A DNA stretch of 36,584 nucleotides from Ignavibacteriaceae bacterium. Its GTDB lineage: Bacteria; Bacteroidota; Ignavibacteria; Ignavibacteriales; Ignavibacteriaceae. A program made the translations under genes and the position numbers. Position 1 is the first letter of the stretch. Each line of letters begins with the position of its first letter. The notes under the pieces are model-generated. The model worked only from the letters and a program-made list of their open reading frames with translations. It was not told the origin of the DNA and did no database searches. Location: contig JABDPB010000032.1 in NCBI GenBank assembly GCA_013042995.1, positions 1 to 36,584 on the forward strand. Reading direction: 5' to 3'. This document shows, piece by piece, positions 1-9,106 of the stretch.

Positions 1-2081
1 TTTGGTAGTTCAGCCCAGTTTGCGCCATTATCCTGTGTTAGAAAGATACCAATATCTGTGGCAACAAAATATGTGTTTGGATTCAAAACATCTTCTGTAT
101 AAATAAAAGCATCATTTACAGGTGAATCAGGAAGATTACCGTGAATGCTGAACCAACTAGTTCCCTGGTTTGTTGTTTTATAGACTTTATTTGTATTAAA
201 GCCTGAAAAAGTAACTACAGCAATATTTTCATCGGATGGATGAATATAAACTGAAGAAATCGTTCGTCCGGGTAAACCTGATGTTTTGTTACCCCAGGTT
301 GCTCCGCCATCAGTTGATAAAAATATTTGGGAGCCGGTTGTTGCATATAGAATTGAAGGATTTGACTTGCTTATTGCCATTTCACGAACAGCATTCGATC
401 CGTTTACATTACTTGAGATAGCTGTCCACAAACCTCCATTGTTAGTTGATTTATAAACTCTCTGTCTTGCAACAAAGAAGGTACCCGAAGTTGTCGGGTG
501 ATCAATAATAGGAGCAACCCAGGTTACATTCTCGCTGGTATTAATTCCATTAGTTGCCTGTCCCCAGCTACTTCCACTATTTGTAGTGCGGAACAAACCA
601 CCGTTTTGTGTTTCTCCAATAATATAATTTAGATTGAAATGATTGAACGCTACTTCACCACCATCGCCACCGTATGCCGCAGCCCAGTTAAGTGTGGAAA
701 AAGTCTGCTGCGTTCCATTGTCCTGTGTGCCGCCTAAAATTCTTCCCGGATCAAACGGACTGGCTTTAATTCTGTAAAACTGGGTTAAAGTTAAATTCTG
801 ATTCAGATTTGTAAAACTATTTCCATTATTCGTTGTTTTCCAAATTCCACCGTCGTTGCAAACCATAAACGTATTCTGATCGGTTGGGTGAAAAAATAAA
901 TAGTGCTGATCAACGTGAACATAACCGCCGGAATATCCGTTTGTAATATTCACAAAAGAGTTTCCATCTGTAGTACGGAATACATCAATAGTTCCTACAT
1001 AAGCATTATCCGGATTCCAGGGATTTACTCTGCAGTACAAATCATACCAAGCTTGTCCATCAAGGCTCTGAAAATTGGATGACGTAGAAAGCTGTGTCCA
1101 GTTTGTTCCATAATTTGTTGTTTTGTAGAGACGAACCTGACTGCTTTGATAAACTGAAGCGTACATTACATTCGGGGATGTAAGGCACAAATCAAAATGG
1201 TTTCGTGTTCCGAGTGCTATTCCGCTTCCATAGGCTAAAAAGGTAACTCCACCATCAACAGATCTTCTTAAACCGGTTCCTGATCCTATAGCAAAAGCTG
1301 TATCACCAGTGGGAGAAAAAACTACATCGTCGCATCTGCCTCCGACTAATATACTCCAATTTAAACCGCCGTTTGTGCTCTTGTATAATCCGGAACTTCC
1401 CAAAGCTGCAAGTAGTTCATTTGAATGATTTGGACGAATTTTAATTCTGGAAAAATAAGTTGAGTTTGGAAGACCATTTGTAATGCGAGTCCAGGTATTT
1501 CCAGCATCAGTACTTTTCAATAATCCTCTCCCGTACCAAGAAGCTCCGCTGTAGGTTGCTTCACCTGTTCCTGCATAAATTATATCAGGATTTGAAGGAT
1601 CAATAACAATCGCTCCCATTGATAACGACTCTTCGTAATCTGTTAAAGGCATCCAATTAATCCCACCATCAGAAGATTTCCATACTCCGCCGTTTGCAGG
1701 TCCAATGTAAAGAATATTCGGATCTGTTGGATGATATGCACCAGTAACAACACGTGATGAAATATTACCGTAACTGAAATAATATCCAGGAGTTGGCCCT
1801 AAGCTTACCCAATTAATATTTGGCATAGCATCTATGTTTTGCTCTCTTAAAAGATCTCTTTGTTCCAGTGCATTGGCATAAGCATTTGAGGGTATGGTTT
1901 CGTATGGATAGGCTCTTTGCTCAAAAAACCATCTTTCACGTATAAACGGTTTTGTTTGTTGTATTTCTTCAGGTGCATTTGTATAAACTGTGTTTTCAAT
2001 GAGCACATCAGAATAATTTATTTGAGAATAAAGTGTACTTGCTGTAATTATCAATACTATCGAGAAAAGTAGACTCTTCAT
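1..2081 (-). CDS. Secreted Asp-box/BNR beta-propeller protein, C-terminus cut by window edge
   Basis: An open frame with no stop runs from an ATG at 2081 to the left edge, giving about 693 residues and continuing outside. The N-terminus (MKSLLFSIVLIITASTLYSQ) is a signal peptide, so the product is exported. From about residue 115 onward there are many Asp-box type repeats in the form S/T-x-D/N-x-G-x-x-W, for example SSDGGINW, STDAGNTW, STNGGLNW, TTNSGSSW and STDGGATW. These are typical of sortilin/VPS10-like and BNR (sialidase-type) propellers. Such propellers in Ignavibacteria and other Bacteroidota usually end in a type IX secretion sorting tail, which would lie beyond the window; that part is inference. 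The catalytic residues of true sialidases cannot be assigned, and I would not call this an enzyme. A purine-rich GAAAGGA lies just upstream of the ATG. It is divergent from recQ and has its own promoter candidate at 2187-2217. Confidence 0.85.
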   Translation of the reverse strand, partial: MKSLLFSIVLIITASTLYSQINYSDVLIENTVYTNAPEEIQQTKPFIRERWFFEQRAYPYETIPSNAYANALEQRDLLREQNIDAMPNINWVSLGPTPGYYFSYGNISSRVVTGAYHPTDPNILYIGPANGGVWKSSDGGINWMPLTDYEESLSMGAIVIDPSNPDIIYAGTGEATYSGASWYGRGLLKSTDAGNTWTRITNGLPNSTYFSRIKIRPNHSNELLAALGSSGLYKSTNGGLNWSILVGGRCDDVVFSPTGDTAFAIGSGTGLRRSVDGGVTFLAYGSGIALGTRNHFDLCLTSPNVMYASVYQSSQVRLYKTTNYGTNWTQLSTSSNFQSLDGQAWYDLYCRVNPWNPDNAYVGTIDVFRTTDGNSFVNITNGYSGGYVHVDQHYLFFHPTDQNTFMVCNDGGIWKTTNNGNSFTNLNQNLTLTQFYRIKASPFDPGRILGGTQDNGTQQTFSTLNWAAAYGGDGGEVAFNHFNLNYIIGETQNGGLFRTTNSGSSWGQATNGINTSENVTWVAPIIDHPTTSGTFFVARQRVYKSTNNGGLWTAISSNVNGSNAVREMAISKSNPSILYATTGSQIFLSTDGGATWGNKTSGLPGRTISSVYIHPSDENIAVVTFSGFNTNKVYKTTNQGTSWFSIHGNLPDSPVNDAFIYTEDVLNPNTYFVATDIGIFLTQDNGANWAELP

Positions 2082-2186
2082 TCTACGTCCTTTCAGATGT
2101 AATAAGTAAATAGGGGCTTTTGGAAATTTTTATCGAATTCAATAAATGTGGAATGTAAACTTGGCAATTTTTTTAATATTTTGCGC

Positions 2187-2217
2187 CAAAGATAAACTTG
2201 CATTATATATAAAACAA
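2187..2217 (-). promoter_or_regulatory. Bacteroidetes-type promoter for the BNR propeller gene
   Basis: On the minus strand TTG (2217-2215) is followed by exactly 20 bases and then TATCTTTG (2194-2187), a full match to TAnnTTTG. This is the -33/-7 architecture used by the primary sigma factor of Bacteroidetes. It predicts a 5' untranslated region of about 100 bases before the ATG at 2081. The match is read directly; its activity is inferred. Confidence 0.5.
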
Positions 2218-2234
2218 CTTTTTACTGCTTCATT

Positions 2235-4850
2235 TTGAATCCAGCACAAAATATATTAATTGATTTTTTTAACTATGAGACCTTCAGAGCTGGTCAAGAA
2301 GAAATTATTGATGCAATTCTAAATTCAAAATTTGTTGTAGCGGTGTTACCTACTGGGGCAGGCAAATCAATATGCTTCCAAATCCCTGCGCTTCTTTCAG
2401 ATAATTTTTCAATTGTAGTTTCCCCACTAATTGCTCTAATGAAAGATCAGGTTGACAGCTTAAACAAAAAAAGTGAGCGAGCTGCATTTATAAACAGCAC
2501 TATGAATTTCCAGGAATCGGAAAGTGTGCTGAACAAAATTGCTTTAGGAAAAGTTAAACTACTCTACCTTGCACCTGAAAAACTGGAAAGCATAAAATTT
2601 GCAGACAGAATTAAAGGATTAAATCCTTCCTACCTTTTTGTAGATGAAGCTCATTGCATTAGTGAATGGGGACATAACTTCAGACCGAGCTATTTAAAAA
2701 TAAAAGAATTCATTTCACATGCTTCAATTAAAAAAATCGCTGCATTTACTGCAACAGCAACACCGGAAGTTGTAGAAGACATTGTAACACAACTTGAATT
2801 AAAAGAACCAAAAATATTTGTTAGAGGATTTGAGAGGGAAAACCTTCACGTAAATGTTGTCATTTCCAAAAATAAAAAGAAAAAATGTATTGAACTTTTA
2901 CAGAAGATTAATGGACCTGCAATTATCTACACTTCTTCCAGAAAAAAAGCAGAAGAAGTAGCAGAACATTTAACCCTGAATGGATTTGCCTGCTCATATT
3001 ACCATGCAGGTTTACCTTCAGCTGAGAGGAGACGAATACAGGAGGATTTTATAGAAGGTGAAACTGAAATAATTACAGCGACAAATGCATTTGGAATGGG
3101 CATTGATAAAAAAAATATTCGATTGGTAATACATTACAACATTCCAGGTTCGATTGAAAATTATTACCAGGAAACCGGGCGTGCTGGAAGAGATGGTGAA
3201 AATTCGTTCTGTTTACTTTTATACGATGAAAAAGATTTAACAATTCAGAATTATTTTATTTCTACTTCCCATCCTAATAAGGATTTAATAATAAATATTT
3301 ACAAAGCTGTTTGCGATTACAACAGAATTGCGGTTGGTAACCTTCCCGAGAAAGAACTAATAGTAGATGAGGAATATATTTCCAATTACACAGGAGCTAA
3401 AATCAATAAAGGTATACTTCACACTACAATAAAATATTTAGAAAGCTCCGGCTACTTAACTCGAATTTCTGGATATGAGAAGAGAGATACAATTCAAGTA
3501 ATTATAAGTAAAGATAAATTAAAGCTGTTTGTTAATTCCACATCAAACAATGAATTGAAAAATGTTATTTTGATATTGCTACGGGAGTTCAGTGGGGGTA
3601 TTTTTCATTCGCCTATTAAAATTTCCATTCCAAAATTAAGCTACACGATCGGAATAGCAGAACATGAACTTAAAGATGTCTTCAATGTTCTTGATAACCT
3701 AGGTATAATTGCATACAATCCTTCCATACCTAAAGAAACGGTAATGCTAACAACTGCCCGCGTTGCAGATGATAGATTGGTTTTAAATTACAAGTTTATA
3801 AATGAAAGCTACATAAATTCAAAACGTAAACTTGATAAAATGGTAGAGTACGTTTTTACACAAGACTGCCGTTTTAAATATATATTAAATTATTTTGGCG
3901 AAAAATTAGATAACTATAAGTGCAGGAAATGTGACAATTGTACAACAACAAACAGAATTCCTGATTCTACAAGTGAATATATTTCCGATTCAATAATAAA
4001 CACTTTAAAAGAAGCAGATGAAGCAATTTCCGAAACGGCGTTGATACAAATTCTAAAAGGTGAGCACATTAAGAACAGTTTAAAGCTGTTTGATTATTTT
4101 GGAGCATGTAAAAATTTTAGTCCAACAGAAATTAAGATTGTAATTCAGGAACTAGTTTCAAATGGAAAGATAAACAAAAACATTGGTAGTAAAAACTACT
4201 ACGACATAATTCATACCACACAAAGAAAAACAAATACGAAAAAATCCAATGAGGATAAATTATCTGAAAATAATTATAACAGTGATTTATATTTATTCAA
4301 TTTACTTAGAGAAGTTAGAAAAACTGCTTCGGAGAGATTTATGCAATCAGGTTACTTAATTTGTCCTGACAATGTTTTACGGGAAGTTGTAAAGAATAAG
4401 CCAAAAAACAAATATGAGCTTTTATCAATTAACGGTTTTAACAGCAGAATGTTAAACAAAGTAGGGAATGAATTTATTGAGGTTATAAAAAACTATTTGA
4501 AAGAAAAACAAGATGAGAATACAGTTATTAATAAATCATCGCTGCCGCAGAATATAATTCACACACAAAAACTGCTGAAAAAAAAATATACGCTTAAAGA
4601 AATTGCTCAAGCTTTGAAACTTTCTGAAGCAGTAGTATCAATGCAGATTGAAACGATTATTGAATACAATCCTGTAACCGATGTTAGTAATCTTTTCGGC
4701 GAAGAAACCTACAATCAAATAATGGTTGAGGTGAAAAGAGGATATGAGAATCTGAAAGAATTAAAAGAGAAGCTACCACCTAAAATAACCTACCCGCAAA
4801 TAAGAATAGCGGCTGCAAAACACAAATTTAGTTCCCAGCTTCTTGCTTAA
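2235..4850 (+). CDS. recQ: ATP-dependent DNA helicase RecQ
   Basis: This is an 871-residue superfamily 2 3'-5' DNA helicase for recombination and repair of stalled forks. The Walker A motif TGAGKS is at residues 40-45, the DEAH box at 137-140, the TATAT motif near 172-176, and motif VI QETGRAGRD with the arginine finger at 312-320. The RecQ zinc site is complete, with C545 and the cluster C563, C566 and C569. A winged-helix RQC region should cover roughly 575-660, and an HRDC domain follows at about 684-755. A further ~115 residues contain a helix-turn-helix-like segment (about 775-810), making it longer than the ~610-residue E. coli enzyme. Long RecQ forms are common in Bacteroidota. The start is TTG. 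An in-frame stop lies 14 codons upstream (2193-2195) and no ATG or GTG intervenes, so TTG 2235 is the best start, although no clear Shine-Dalgarno sequence is visible. The 3' end overlaps the convergent lipoprotein gene by 23 bases. Confidence 0.96.
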   Translation: MNPAQNILIDFFNYETFRAGQEEIIDAILNSKFVVAVLPTGAGKSICFQIPALLSDNFSIVVSPLIALMKDQVDSLNKKSERAAFINSTMNFQESESVLNKIALGKVKLLYLAPEKLESIKFADRIKGLNPSYLFVDEAHCISEWGHNFRPSYLKIKEFISHASIKKIAAFTATATPEVVEDIVTQLELKEPKIFVRGFERENLHVNVVISKNKKKKCIELLQKINGPAIIYTSSRKKAEEVAEHLTLNGFACSYYHAGLPSAERRRIQEDFIEGETEIITATNAFGMGIDKKNIRLVIHYNIPGSIENYYQETGRAGRDGENSFCLLLYDEKDLTIQNYFISTSHPNKDLIINIYKAVCDYNRIAVGNLPEKELIVDEEYISNYTGAKINKGILHTTIKYLESSGYLTRISGYEKRDTIQVIISKDKLKLFVNSTSNNELKNVILILLREFSGGIFHSPIKISIPKLSYTIGIAEHELKDVFNVLDNLGIIAYNPSIPKETVMLTTARVADDRLVLNYKFINESYINSKRKLDKMVEYVFTQDCRFKYILNYFGEKLDNYKCRKCDNCTTTNRIPDSTSEYISDSIINTLKEADEAISETALIQILKGEHIKNSLKLFDYFGACKNFSPTEIKIVIQELVSNGKINKNIGSKNYYDIIHTTQRKTNTKKSNEDKLSENNYNSDLYLFNLLREVRKTASERFMQSGYLICPDNVLREVVKNKPKNKYELLSINGFNSRMLNKVGNEFIEVIKNYLKEKQDENTVINKSSLPQNIIHTQKLLKKKYTLKEIAQALKLSEAVVSMQIETIIEYNPVTDVSNLFGEETYNQIMVEVKRGYENLKELKEKLPPKITYPQIRIAAAKHKFSSQLLA

Positions 4851-5148
4851 GTTTTTCCACGTAAGCTGTAGCTTTGTTAAAAAATTCCTCCCATTTTTTA
4901 GGTGATGAGTTGTAATAATCAATTGTGTTTTTATAGTCTTCTGCTGTAACGTTATGCTTGCTCAACACAATCCCTTTGAGTGAAGTCAAATTAGTATCAT
5001 TTGTAGCGGTGGTATCCTGCAGAATTAATAAATCAACATAGACTTGAATAAATTTTTCTTCTTCGATGGGGGCTTTATCACTGCAGTTTGTGAGAAGTAA
5101 TAGTGTAGAAATGGGAAAAATTAAAAATTTTAGTCCTAAGCGTATCAA
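4828..5148 (-). CDS. Small lipoprotein, DUF4296-like
   Basis: This encodes a 106-residue protein with a hydrophobic N-terminus ending in LLLLTNC, a lipobox with the lipidated cysteine at about residue 22. The mature part resembles the DUF4296 family of Bacteroidota lipoproteins: an 'EEKFIQVYVDLLILQD' helix, then 'VLSKHNVTAEDYKNTIDYY' and a helix around 'PKKWEEFFNKA'. Its function is unknown. The start is a TTG two bases after the rhomboid stop codon, which suggests translational coupling to that gene; no in-frame ATG exists. Its last 23 bases overlap the 3' end of recQ on the opposite strand. The family assignment is by remembered pattern, not by search. Confidence 0.7.
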   Translation of the reverse strand: MIRLGLKFLIFPISTLLLLTNCSDKAPIEEEKFIQVYVDLLILQDTTATNDTNLTSLKGIVLSKHNVTAEDYKNTIDYYNSSPKKWEEFFNKATAYVEKLKQEAGN

Positions 5149-5150
5149 AA

Positions 5151-6056
5151 TTAGTTCATTTTTTTACTTGCTTCAAAAAGAATTTTCTTTTCCTTTTCGG
5201 TAAGGTTCTGATAGCCAGATTGACTTATCTTATCTAAAATATTATCTATTTGCTCCTGTGTAATCTGCTCTTCATTATTTTTATTATTTAAATCATAATA
5301 ATTTGCATCCTGAATACTTTCTTTTCGTTTTCTTAATTTTTCGGATAAACCAGCGAAAGGATTTTCGAATTGACCACCTGATCCAGAGGATGGGGAACTG
5401 TTTATCATTCGTTTTAAAGGCACATCAATTCTTTTATCTAACATTATAAATATAAATCCCGCAAGTGCACCACCAAGATGAGCAAGGTGAGCGACATTAC
5501 TGCCAGCATCACCAATCCAGAATATTTCCAGCACAAATAAGAATCCAATCAGATATTTTGCTTTTATCGGAATAAGGAACCAAAGATAAATATACCGGTC
5601 TGGGAACGACAATGCAAAAGCAATCATCACACCGAAAACTGCACCTGAGGCACCTATAGTTGGAGCAGGAACAGAAAAAAGTGGTGCAATAAAAAGTTGA
5701 GCCAGCCCGGCCGTTACTCCACAAATCAAGTAAAAATAAAGAAACTTTTTTGATCCCCAGATATTCTCAATCTCCATGCCGAACATCCAAAGAATGAACA
5801 TATTAAAAAAGATATGACCAAAACCACCATGCATAAACTGATAAGTAACTAACTGCCAAATTTGAAAGTTAAAATTTTCACCGATTGGATTTAAGGCAAA
5901 CCAAATATTAAGAATATATCCTAAAGGTTTCCCTCCAATCAATAAATTGTTACCTAACATTTGAATAAAAAACACAACTGCGTTTATGATTAACAAATTT
6001 TTAATCACTTTAGGGAAGACACTAAAACCTCCAAGCGGTCTATAGTAATTATTCAA
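5151..6056 (-). CDS. Rhomboid family intramembrane serine protease
   Basis: A 301-residue polytopic membrane protein that cleaves substrates within or near transmembrane helices. The nucleophile motif GASG places the catalytic serine at S137, and the partner histidine is H193 in the AHLAHLGG helix. The upstream H76, H81 and N85 in the 'HGGFGHIFFN' helix also match rhomboids (oxyanion region). Six membrane segments are expected between about residues 18 and 206. The cytosolic tail (about 210-301) is charged. It ends in a 'QIDNILDKISQSGYQNLTEKEKKIL' type motif, given here only as a description, which is common in rhomboids of this phylum. The start is TTG with AAGGA six bases upstream (6067-6063), which supports it. 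It follows pgk by 18 bases and is coupled to the downstream lipoprotein gene. Confidence 0.93.
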   Translation of the reverse strand: MNNYYRPLGGFSVFPKVIKNLLIINAVVFFIQMLGNNLLIGGKPLGYILNIWFALNPIGENFNFQIWQLVTYQFMHGGFGHIFFNMFILWMFGMEIENIWGSKKFLYFYLICGVTAGLAQLFIAPLFSVPAPTIGASGAVFGVMIAFALSFPDRYIYLWFLIPIKAKYLIGFLFVLEIFWIGDAGSNVAHLAHLGGALAGFIFIMLDKRIDVPLKRMINSSPSSGSGGQFENPFAGLSEKLRKRKESIQDANYYDLNNKNNEEQITQEQIDNILDKISQSGYQNLTEKEKKILFEASKKMN

Positions 6057-6074
6057 GTTTAATCCTTATATCAA

Positions 6075-7271
6075 TTATAAATTAGTAAGTGCAGCAACTC
6101 CGGGAAGAGTTTTTCCTTCAAGAAATTCCAGCGAGGCTCCGCCACCAGTAGAAACGTGAGATACTTTATCTTTTAATCCAGCTTTACTTATCGCTGATGC
6201 GGAATCACCCCCGCCGATTACAGTTACTGCACCATTTTCAGTTGCTTTTGCAAGTACTTTTGCAATTTCGAATGTTCCATTGGCAAAATTTTCCATTTCA
6301 AAAACACCCATGGGTCCGTTCCATACAACTGTATTAGACTTCATTATTTCGTTTGAAAACAATTTAATTGTTTCTGGACCTATATCCAATCCCATTTTGC
6401 CAGCGGGAATATTATCCACACTAACGGTAAGAGAAGGCGAATTGTTATTAAATTCATCTGCGGCTACAACATCCACAGGTAGTAAAAATTTAATAGCAGA
6501 TGATTTTAATTTTTCTAAAAGCTCTTTAGCTAGATCTAGCTTTTCTTCTTCTAAAAGTGATTTACCGATTTCTTTTCCCTGCGCTTTAAAAAACGTAAAA
6601 GCCATTCCACCCCCTATAATCAGTGTGTCAACTTTATCAAGAAGATTTTGTATTACATCAATTTTACCTGAAATTTTTGCACCGCCAAGAATTGCACAAT
6701 ATGCTTTTTTGGGGGTTGCAAGTGCTGTCCCCAGGTATTCTAATTCTTTCTGCATTAGATAGCCGGCAGCACAGCGTTCAATAAATTTTGTAACTCCTTC
6801 CGTTGAAGCATGTGCCCTGTGCGCACTTCCAAATGCATCATTCACATAAACATCTCCAAGCAAAGCAAGCTGCCTTGCAAATTCTTCATCATTTTTTTCT
6901 TCCTGTATATGAAAGCGAACGTTTTCAAGTAATACAACATCTCCCGGATTCATTTCATTTACCATTTTTTCTGTTGCTTTACCAATGCAATCAGGCGCCA
7001 GTTTAACTTCTTTACTTAATAGTTCGCTCAATCTTTTAGCAACAGGTTTTAAGCTGAACTCAGGTTTTCTCTCACCTTTGGGTCTGCCCAAATGACTCAT
7101 TAGAATTGCTTTACCGCCCGATTCAATTATTTTTTTAATCGTCGGAAGCGATGACACAATTCTCAAGTCGTTAGCAACATTTAAGCTTTCATCCAACGGA
7201 ACATTAAAATCAACACGGACGAGAATTTTTTTATTTTTTAGCTCAGTATTATCAATTGAAAGTTTATTCAT
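6075..7271 (-). CDS. pgk: Phosphoglycerate kinase
   Basis: Cytosolic glycolytic enzyme that transfers the acyl phosphate of 1,3-bisphosphoglycerate to ADP. At 398 residues it has the normal family length. Visible signatures are VRVDFNVP (18-25) in the substrate-binding N-domain, SHLGRPKG (59-66), the GPMGVFE nucleotide-binding segment and GGGDSASAI near the C-terminus, followed by the STGGGASLEFLEG end motif. It starts with ATG at 7271. It lies 67 bases downstream of gap with a hairpin between them, and it is followed closely by the rhomboid gene, so it may be transcribed partly by read-through from gap. Confidence 0.98.
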   Translation of the reverse strand: MNKLSIDNTELKNKKILVRVDFNVPLDESLNVANDLRIVSSLPTIKKIIESGGKAILMSHLGRPKGERKPEFSLKPVAKRLSELLSKEVKLAPDCIGKATEKMVNEMNPGDVVLLENVRFHIQEEKNDEEFARQLALLGDVYVNDAFGSAHRAHASTEGVTKFIERCAAGYLMQKELEYLGTALATPKKAYCAILGGAKISGKIDVIQNLLDKVDTLIIGGGMAFTFFKAQGKEIGKSLLEEEKLDLAKELLEKLKSSAIKFLLPVDVVAADEFNNNSPSLTVSVDNIPAGKMGLDIGPETIKLFSNEIMKSNTVVWNGPMGVFEMENFANGTFEIAKVLAKATENGAVTVIGGGDSASAISKAGLKDKVSHVSTGGGASLEFLEGKTLPGVAALTNL

Positions 7272-7289
7272 TTTAATTATGTTAATTTG

Positions 7290-7327
7290 AAAAGTAAAAA
7301 TATGACAGATTATAAAAATCTGTCATA
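7290..7327 (-). terminator. Hairpin with T-rich tail between gap and pgk
   Basis: TATGACAGAT (7301-7310) and ATCTGTCATA (7318-7327) form a perfect 10-bp stem with a 7-base loop. On the minus strand the stem is followed by TTTTTACTTTT. It lies about 12 bases after the gap stop codon and ahead of pgk. This is the form of an intrinsic terminator with a weak AT-rich stem, so partial termination that lowers pgk relative to gap is plausible. Confidence 0.6.
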
Positions 7328-7338
7328 TCTTGAATTAC

Positions 7339-8346
<1,008 letters not shown>

Positions 8347-8374
8347 TTATTAGAATTGCAAAAAATAATGTGCG

Positions 8375-8405
8375 CAAAGTTAAATAAAGGGTTAGGAATT
8401 TTCAA
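8375..8405 (-). promoter_or_regulatory. Bacteroidetes-type promoter for gap
   Basis: On the minus strand TTG (8405-8403) is followed by exactly 20 bases and TAACTTTG (8382-8375), a full match to TAnnTTTG. Transcription would start roughly 40 bases upstream of the gap ATG, consistent with the visible ribosome site. Confidence 0.6.
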
Positions 8406-8505
8406 TTTAATAATACAGTTGAATGCACGATATCACATATTTTTAAAATTGAAACATTGGGAATAGAATATGATGGATTTAACAAATAATTAATATTCAA
8501 TTCGT

Positions 8506-8513
8506 TATATTTG
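8506..8513 (+). promoter_or_regulatory. Possible -7 element of the ferritin promoter
   Basis: TATATTTG matches TAnnTTTG and sits about 42 bases upstream of the ferritin ATG. There is no TTG at the expected distance upstream, so this is weaker than the other promoters in the window. I see no obvious Fur-type dyad next to it. Confidence 0.3.
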
Positions 8514-8554
8514 CAGACATTTTTGCATAATAGTATAACAGAAAGAGGTTAAAA

Positions 8555-9049
8555 ATGATATCAAAAAAAATGCTTGATGCACTTAATAATCATCTGAATG
8601 AAGAATTTTATTCGTCTTATCTATATTTGTCTATGGCTGCTTATTTTGAGGATAAAAACTTAAACGGTTTCGCAAACTGGTTTAAGCTGCAAGCGCAAGA
8701 GGAATGGGCACATGGAATGAAATTTTATGATTTTATTAATCAAACTGGTGGAAAAGTAATCTTAAAAGCTATTGGAGCTCCTAAAACAAATTGGAAATCG
8801 ATTACAGATGTATTCAAAGAAACTTTAGCTCACGAAAAGCACATAACAGGCTTAATCAATAAGCTTGCTGGTCAGGCAATACAAGCAAAGGATTATGCAA
8901 CAAATAACTTTCTACAGTGGTTTGTTACTGAGCAGGTTGAAGAAGAAGCTACAGCTGAAGAAATACTCAATAAAGTAAAATTGATTGGTGACAACACAGG
9001 TGGATTGTTTATGTTAGATAGAGAGCTCGGTTTCAGAAAAGCACAGTAG
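8555..9049 (+). CDS. ftnA: Non-haem ferritin (iron storage)
   Basis: A 164-residue four-helix-bundle ferritin that oxidises Fe(II) and stores it as a mineral inside a 24-subunit shell. The ferroxidase residues of bacterial non-haem ferritins are all present at the standard positions: E17, Y24, E50, H53, E94, Q127 and E130. There is no haem-binding methionine at the bacterioferritin position, so it is not Bfr. It starts with ATG after a purine-rich AGAAAGAGG. It is monocistronic: divergent from gap and followed by a terminator that runs into the convergent nuoF gene. Confidence 0.96.
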   Translation: MISKKMLDALNNHLNEEFYSSYLYLSMAAYFEDKNLNGFANWFKLQAQEEWAHGMKFYDFINQTGGKVILKAIGAPKTNWKSITDVFKETLAHEKHITGLINKLAGQAIQAKDYATNNFLQWFVTEQVEEEATAEEILNKVKLIGDNTGGLFMLDRELGFRKAQ

Positions 9050-9071
9050 TTCAGTAAATATATTTTGAATT

Positions 9072-9106
9072 AAAATCCTCTTCAAACGATGGGGATTTTT
9101 ATTTTT
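9072..9106 (+). terminator. Intrinsic terminator of ferritin gene
   Basis: AAAATCCTC (9072-9080) pairs with GGGGATTTT (9091-9099) with one mismatch and is followed by a T-rich run to about 9107. It overlaps the stop codon of the convergent nuoF gene, so it may limit antisense read-through into the nuo operon. Confidence 0.6.

Noticed and set aside
236-421. Short open frame on the plus strand within the BNR gene
   Set aside because: It lies opposite a long open frame with a signal peptide and repeats, and its residues show no protein-like pattern.
6280-6762. 160-codon open frame on the plus strand opposite pgk
   Set aside because: pgk is certain on the other strand, and this frame is its antisense shadow with a serine/proline-rich, low-complexity translation.
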